Source: Dokdonella_A sp963758365
Lineage (GTDB): Bacteria > Pseudomonadota > Gammaproteobacteria > Xanthomonadales > Rhodanobacteraceae
Reading direction: 5' to 3'
Assembly: GCA_963758365.1 (NCBI GenBank)
Contig: CAVWVB010000001.1
Span: 310,001 to 374,000, forward strand
Length of the DNA stretch: 64,000 bases
In this document: in pieces, positions 63,121 to 64,000 of the stretch
Numbering within the stretch: position 1 is the first letter of the stretch
Layout: each line of letters starts with the position of its first letter
Made by a program: the position numbers and the translations under genes
The notes under the pieces: generated by a model
What the model saw: the letters and a program-made list of their open reading frames with translations, nothing else
Databases searched by the model: none
What the model was told of the DNA's origin: nothing

Positions 63121-63175
63121 CGGCTTGACGCCGACGCCGCAGGTCTGGTCGGTCAAAAGGCGCTGCGGTTCGCGT

Positions 63176-63196
63176 CAGGTCGGCACCGCCGACCTG
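63176..63196. repeat. GTCAGG-family palindrome
   Basis: CAGGTCGGC, ACC, GCCGACCTG: a perfect 9-bp stem close to the one after ahcY at 43204-43228. Confidence 0.75.
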
Positions 63197-63246
63197 CGGC
63201 CTGCGCATGCCCGTCCGCGCAGCGGCCCTATCGCGAACGCGGGCAC

Positions 63247-63277
63247 GTGTCCGTAGGTCAGGCCGCCCCGGCCTGAC
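63247..63277. repeat. GTCAGG-family palindrome with direct repeat copy 2
   Basis: Contains GTCAGGCCG, CCC, CGGCCTGAC (63257-63277), the inverse of 43101-43121, plus the 23-bp direct repeat. Confidence 0.8.
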
Positions 63278-63303
63278 GCCTGCGCCGCAGCCTGACGCGC
63301 GTG

Positions 63304-63324
63304 CCCTCTCCGGTCGGGAGAGGG
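63304..63324. terminator. Hairpin after the secreted DUF11 protein gene
   Basis: CCCTCTCC and GGAGAGGG form an 8-bp stem 23 bases beyond the stop codon of the minus-strand gene. There is no T-tract, so it may be a processing or pause site. Confidence 0.45.
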
Positions 63325-63346
63325 CCGAGTCAGCGCCGACGCGCGG

Positions 63347-64000
63347 TCACAGGCAGTCGAATCCGTCGGCGAACAAGGACAGCACGACCGCAGCCTGCGC
63401 GGTGGCGCTGTCGTTGCCCGGCGTCGGGTCCACGGTGTCCGAACTCGCGGTCGCGGAAAACGCGACGGGGTCGGGGCCGGCGTAGGTACGCGCTACGCAT
63501 GCACGCGTCGTGATCGTGCGCGATTCGCCGGCTGGAATAGTCGGGAACGTGCACGGGTAGGCCGACGTGCAGTCGCCGCTGTTGCCGCCGAACGTGAATT
63601 GCACCGGCGTCGTGCTGGCCACCTGCACATTCGTAGCGGTGGACGGACCGTTGTTGGTCACGGTGACCGAATACGCAAGTTGCAGACCCGGCTGCACCGC
63701 AGGCGGCGCGGCGACGCTGAGCGCGAGGTCGGCCGAATCGCCACTGGGCGCGCCCGGCAACGGCCATGCCCATGCACCGCGCGAGCGCGTGAACGCGGCG
63801 AGCGTCGTGAAACCGCGATCGATCGTGAAACTCCAGATCATCACGTGCGGCAGGCCCTCGAAGCGCTGCCAGACCGGCGTCGCGGCACTGATGTCGTCGG
63901 TGTAATAGAGGCCCCAGTCCATGCCGACGAACACCTGGTTCGGCATGTTCGGATTGACGATGACCGCGTTGGCCGGAATGTCCGGCAGATTGCCGCTCTT
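63347..64000 (-). CDS. Secreted propeller/DUF11 protein, C-terminal part
   Basis: The frame enters from the right edge and ends at 63347, leaving 217 residues. The start lies beyond the window. The first part (NQVFVGMDWGLYYTDDISAA, then WQRFEGLPHVMIWSFTIDRG) resembles BNR/WD-type propeller repeats of secreted enzymes. A DUF11-type beta domain follows (DLALSVAAPPAVQPGLQLAY, VTNNGPSTATNVQV). The chain ends VVLSLFADGFDCL, a motif also present inside the 961-residue secreted protein. It is probably exported, but the signal peptide is not visible. Confidence 0.7.
   Translation of the reverse strand, partial: KSGNLPDIPANAVIVNPNMPNQVFVGMDWGLYYTDDISAATPVWQRFEGLPHVMIWSFTIDRGFTTLAAFTRSRGAWAWPLPGAPSGDSADLALSVAAPPAVQPGLQLAYSVTVTNNGPSTATNVQVASTTPVQFTFGGNSGDCTSAYPCTFPTIPAGESRTITTRACVARTYAGPDPVAFSATASSDTVDPTPGNDSATAQAAVVLSLFADGFDCL

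Larger units (their letters stand above)
62987..63346. other. Gene-free interval with palindromic repeats
   Basis: These 360 bases separate the CBS gene from the secreted protein gene. They hold GTCAGG-type palindromes, a 23-bp direct repeat and a terminator-like stem; no coding frame is credible. Confidence 0.7.

Overview
The window is a GC-rich, densely packed bacterial chromosome segment without phage, plasmid or CRISPR signatures. Gene content suggests a gammaproteobacterium of the Xanthomonadales (Rhodanobacteraceae or Lysobacteraceae, possibly Dokdonella-like). The clues are a class I fructose-bisphosphate aldolase, a branched-chain 2-oxoacid dehydrogenase operon, thiS-thiG-trmB order, an M56 peptidase fused to a TonB domain beside BlaI, DUF6600 and DUF1304 proteins, and a complete homogentisate route. 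This placement is inferred from recalled gene content; no search was run.

Layout. 1-2.8 kb: the tail of a LOTUS/OST-HTH protein, then small proteins (cupin, OsmC, DUF1453, DUF1272). 2.9-8.6 kb: lower glycolysis (pgk, a HAD phosphatase, pyk, class I aldolase) with a membrane protein and a small secreted TonB-box protein. 8.6-10.7 kb: cysK and a macrodomain gene whose 5' end lies in a 233-bp tandem duplication. 10.7-13.9 kb: a marR-emrA-emrB drug-efflux operon. 14-17 kb: GNAT, TrmH/SpoU methyltransferase, mscL, an FAH-fold hydrolase and a decayed DUF3052 pseudogene. 17.2-21.8 kb: a MacA/MacB-like exporter (adaptor, ATPase, two FtsX permeases). 22-30.6 kb: EamA exporter, Rieske protein, SLC13 transporter, trmB, thiG, a repeat-filled gap, thiS and a large exported DUF6600 protein. 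30.8-38.5 kb: tRNA-Gly(CCC), rimK, three tandem paralogous exported proteins, blaI and M56-TonB, a candidate small RNA, and an OmpR-type two-component system. 38.6-50.4 kb: ilvE, metF, an APC permease, ahcY behind an S-adenosylhomocysteine (SAH) riboswitch, a 961-residue secreted protein, an exported helical protein and metK. 50.5-54.5 kb: branched-chain dehydrogenase E2, DUF1304, E1 beta and E1 alpha on the minus strand. 54.7-62.3 kb: tryptophan 2,3-dioxygenase, a POT peptide transporter, a MarR regulator and the hpd-hmgA-fahA-maiA tyrosine pathway. 62.5-64 kb: a CBS-domain protein, palindromic repeats, and the 3' end of a secreted DUF11-type protein.

Two metabolic themes stand out. metF, ahcY and metK cover the folate, SAH and SAM arms of the methyl cycle, and the SAH riboswitch gives feedback control of ahcY. 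The 50-62 kb block handles branched-chain, tryptophan and tyrosine breakdown together with peptide uptake, which fits a protein-degrading lifestyle.

No single clearly new defence or biosynthetic system was found. The least explained elements are the three secreted paralogs, the structured RNA candidate after the M56 gene, the two intergenic repeat families, and a shared F-x-D-G-F-D motif in two secreted proteins.
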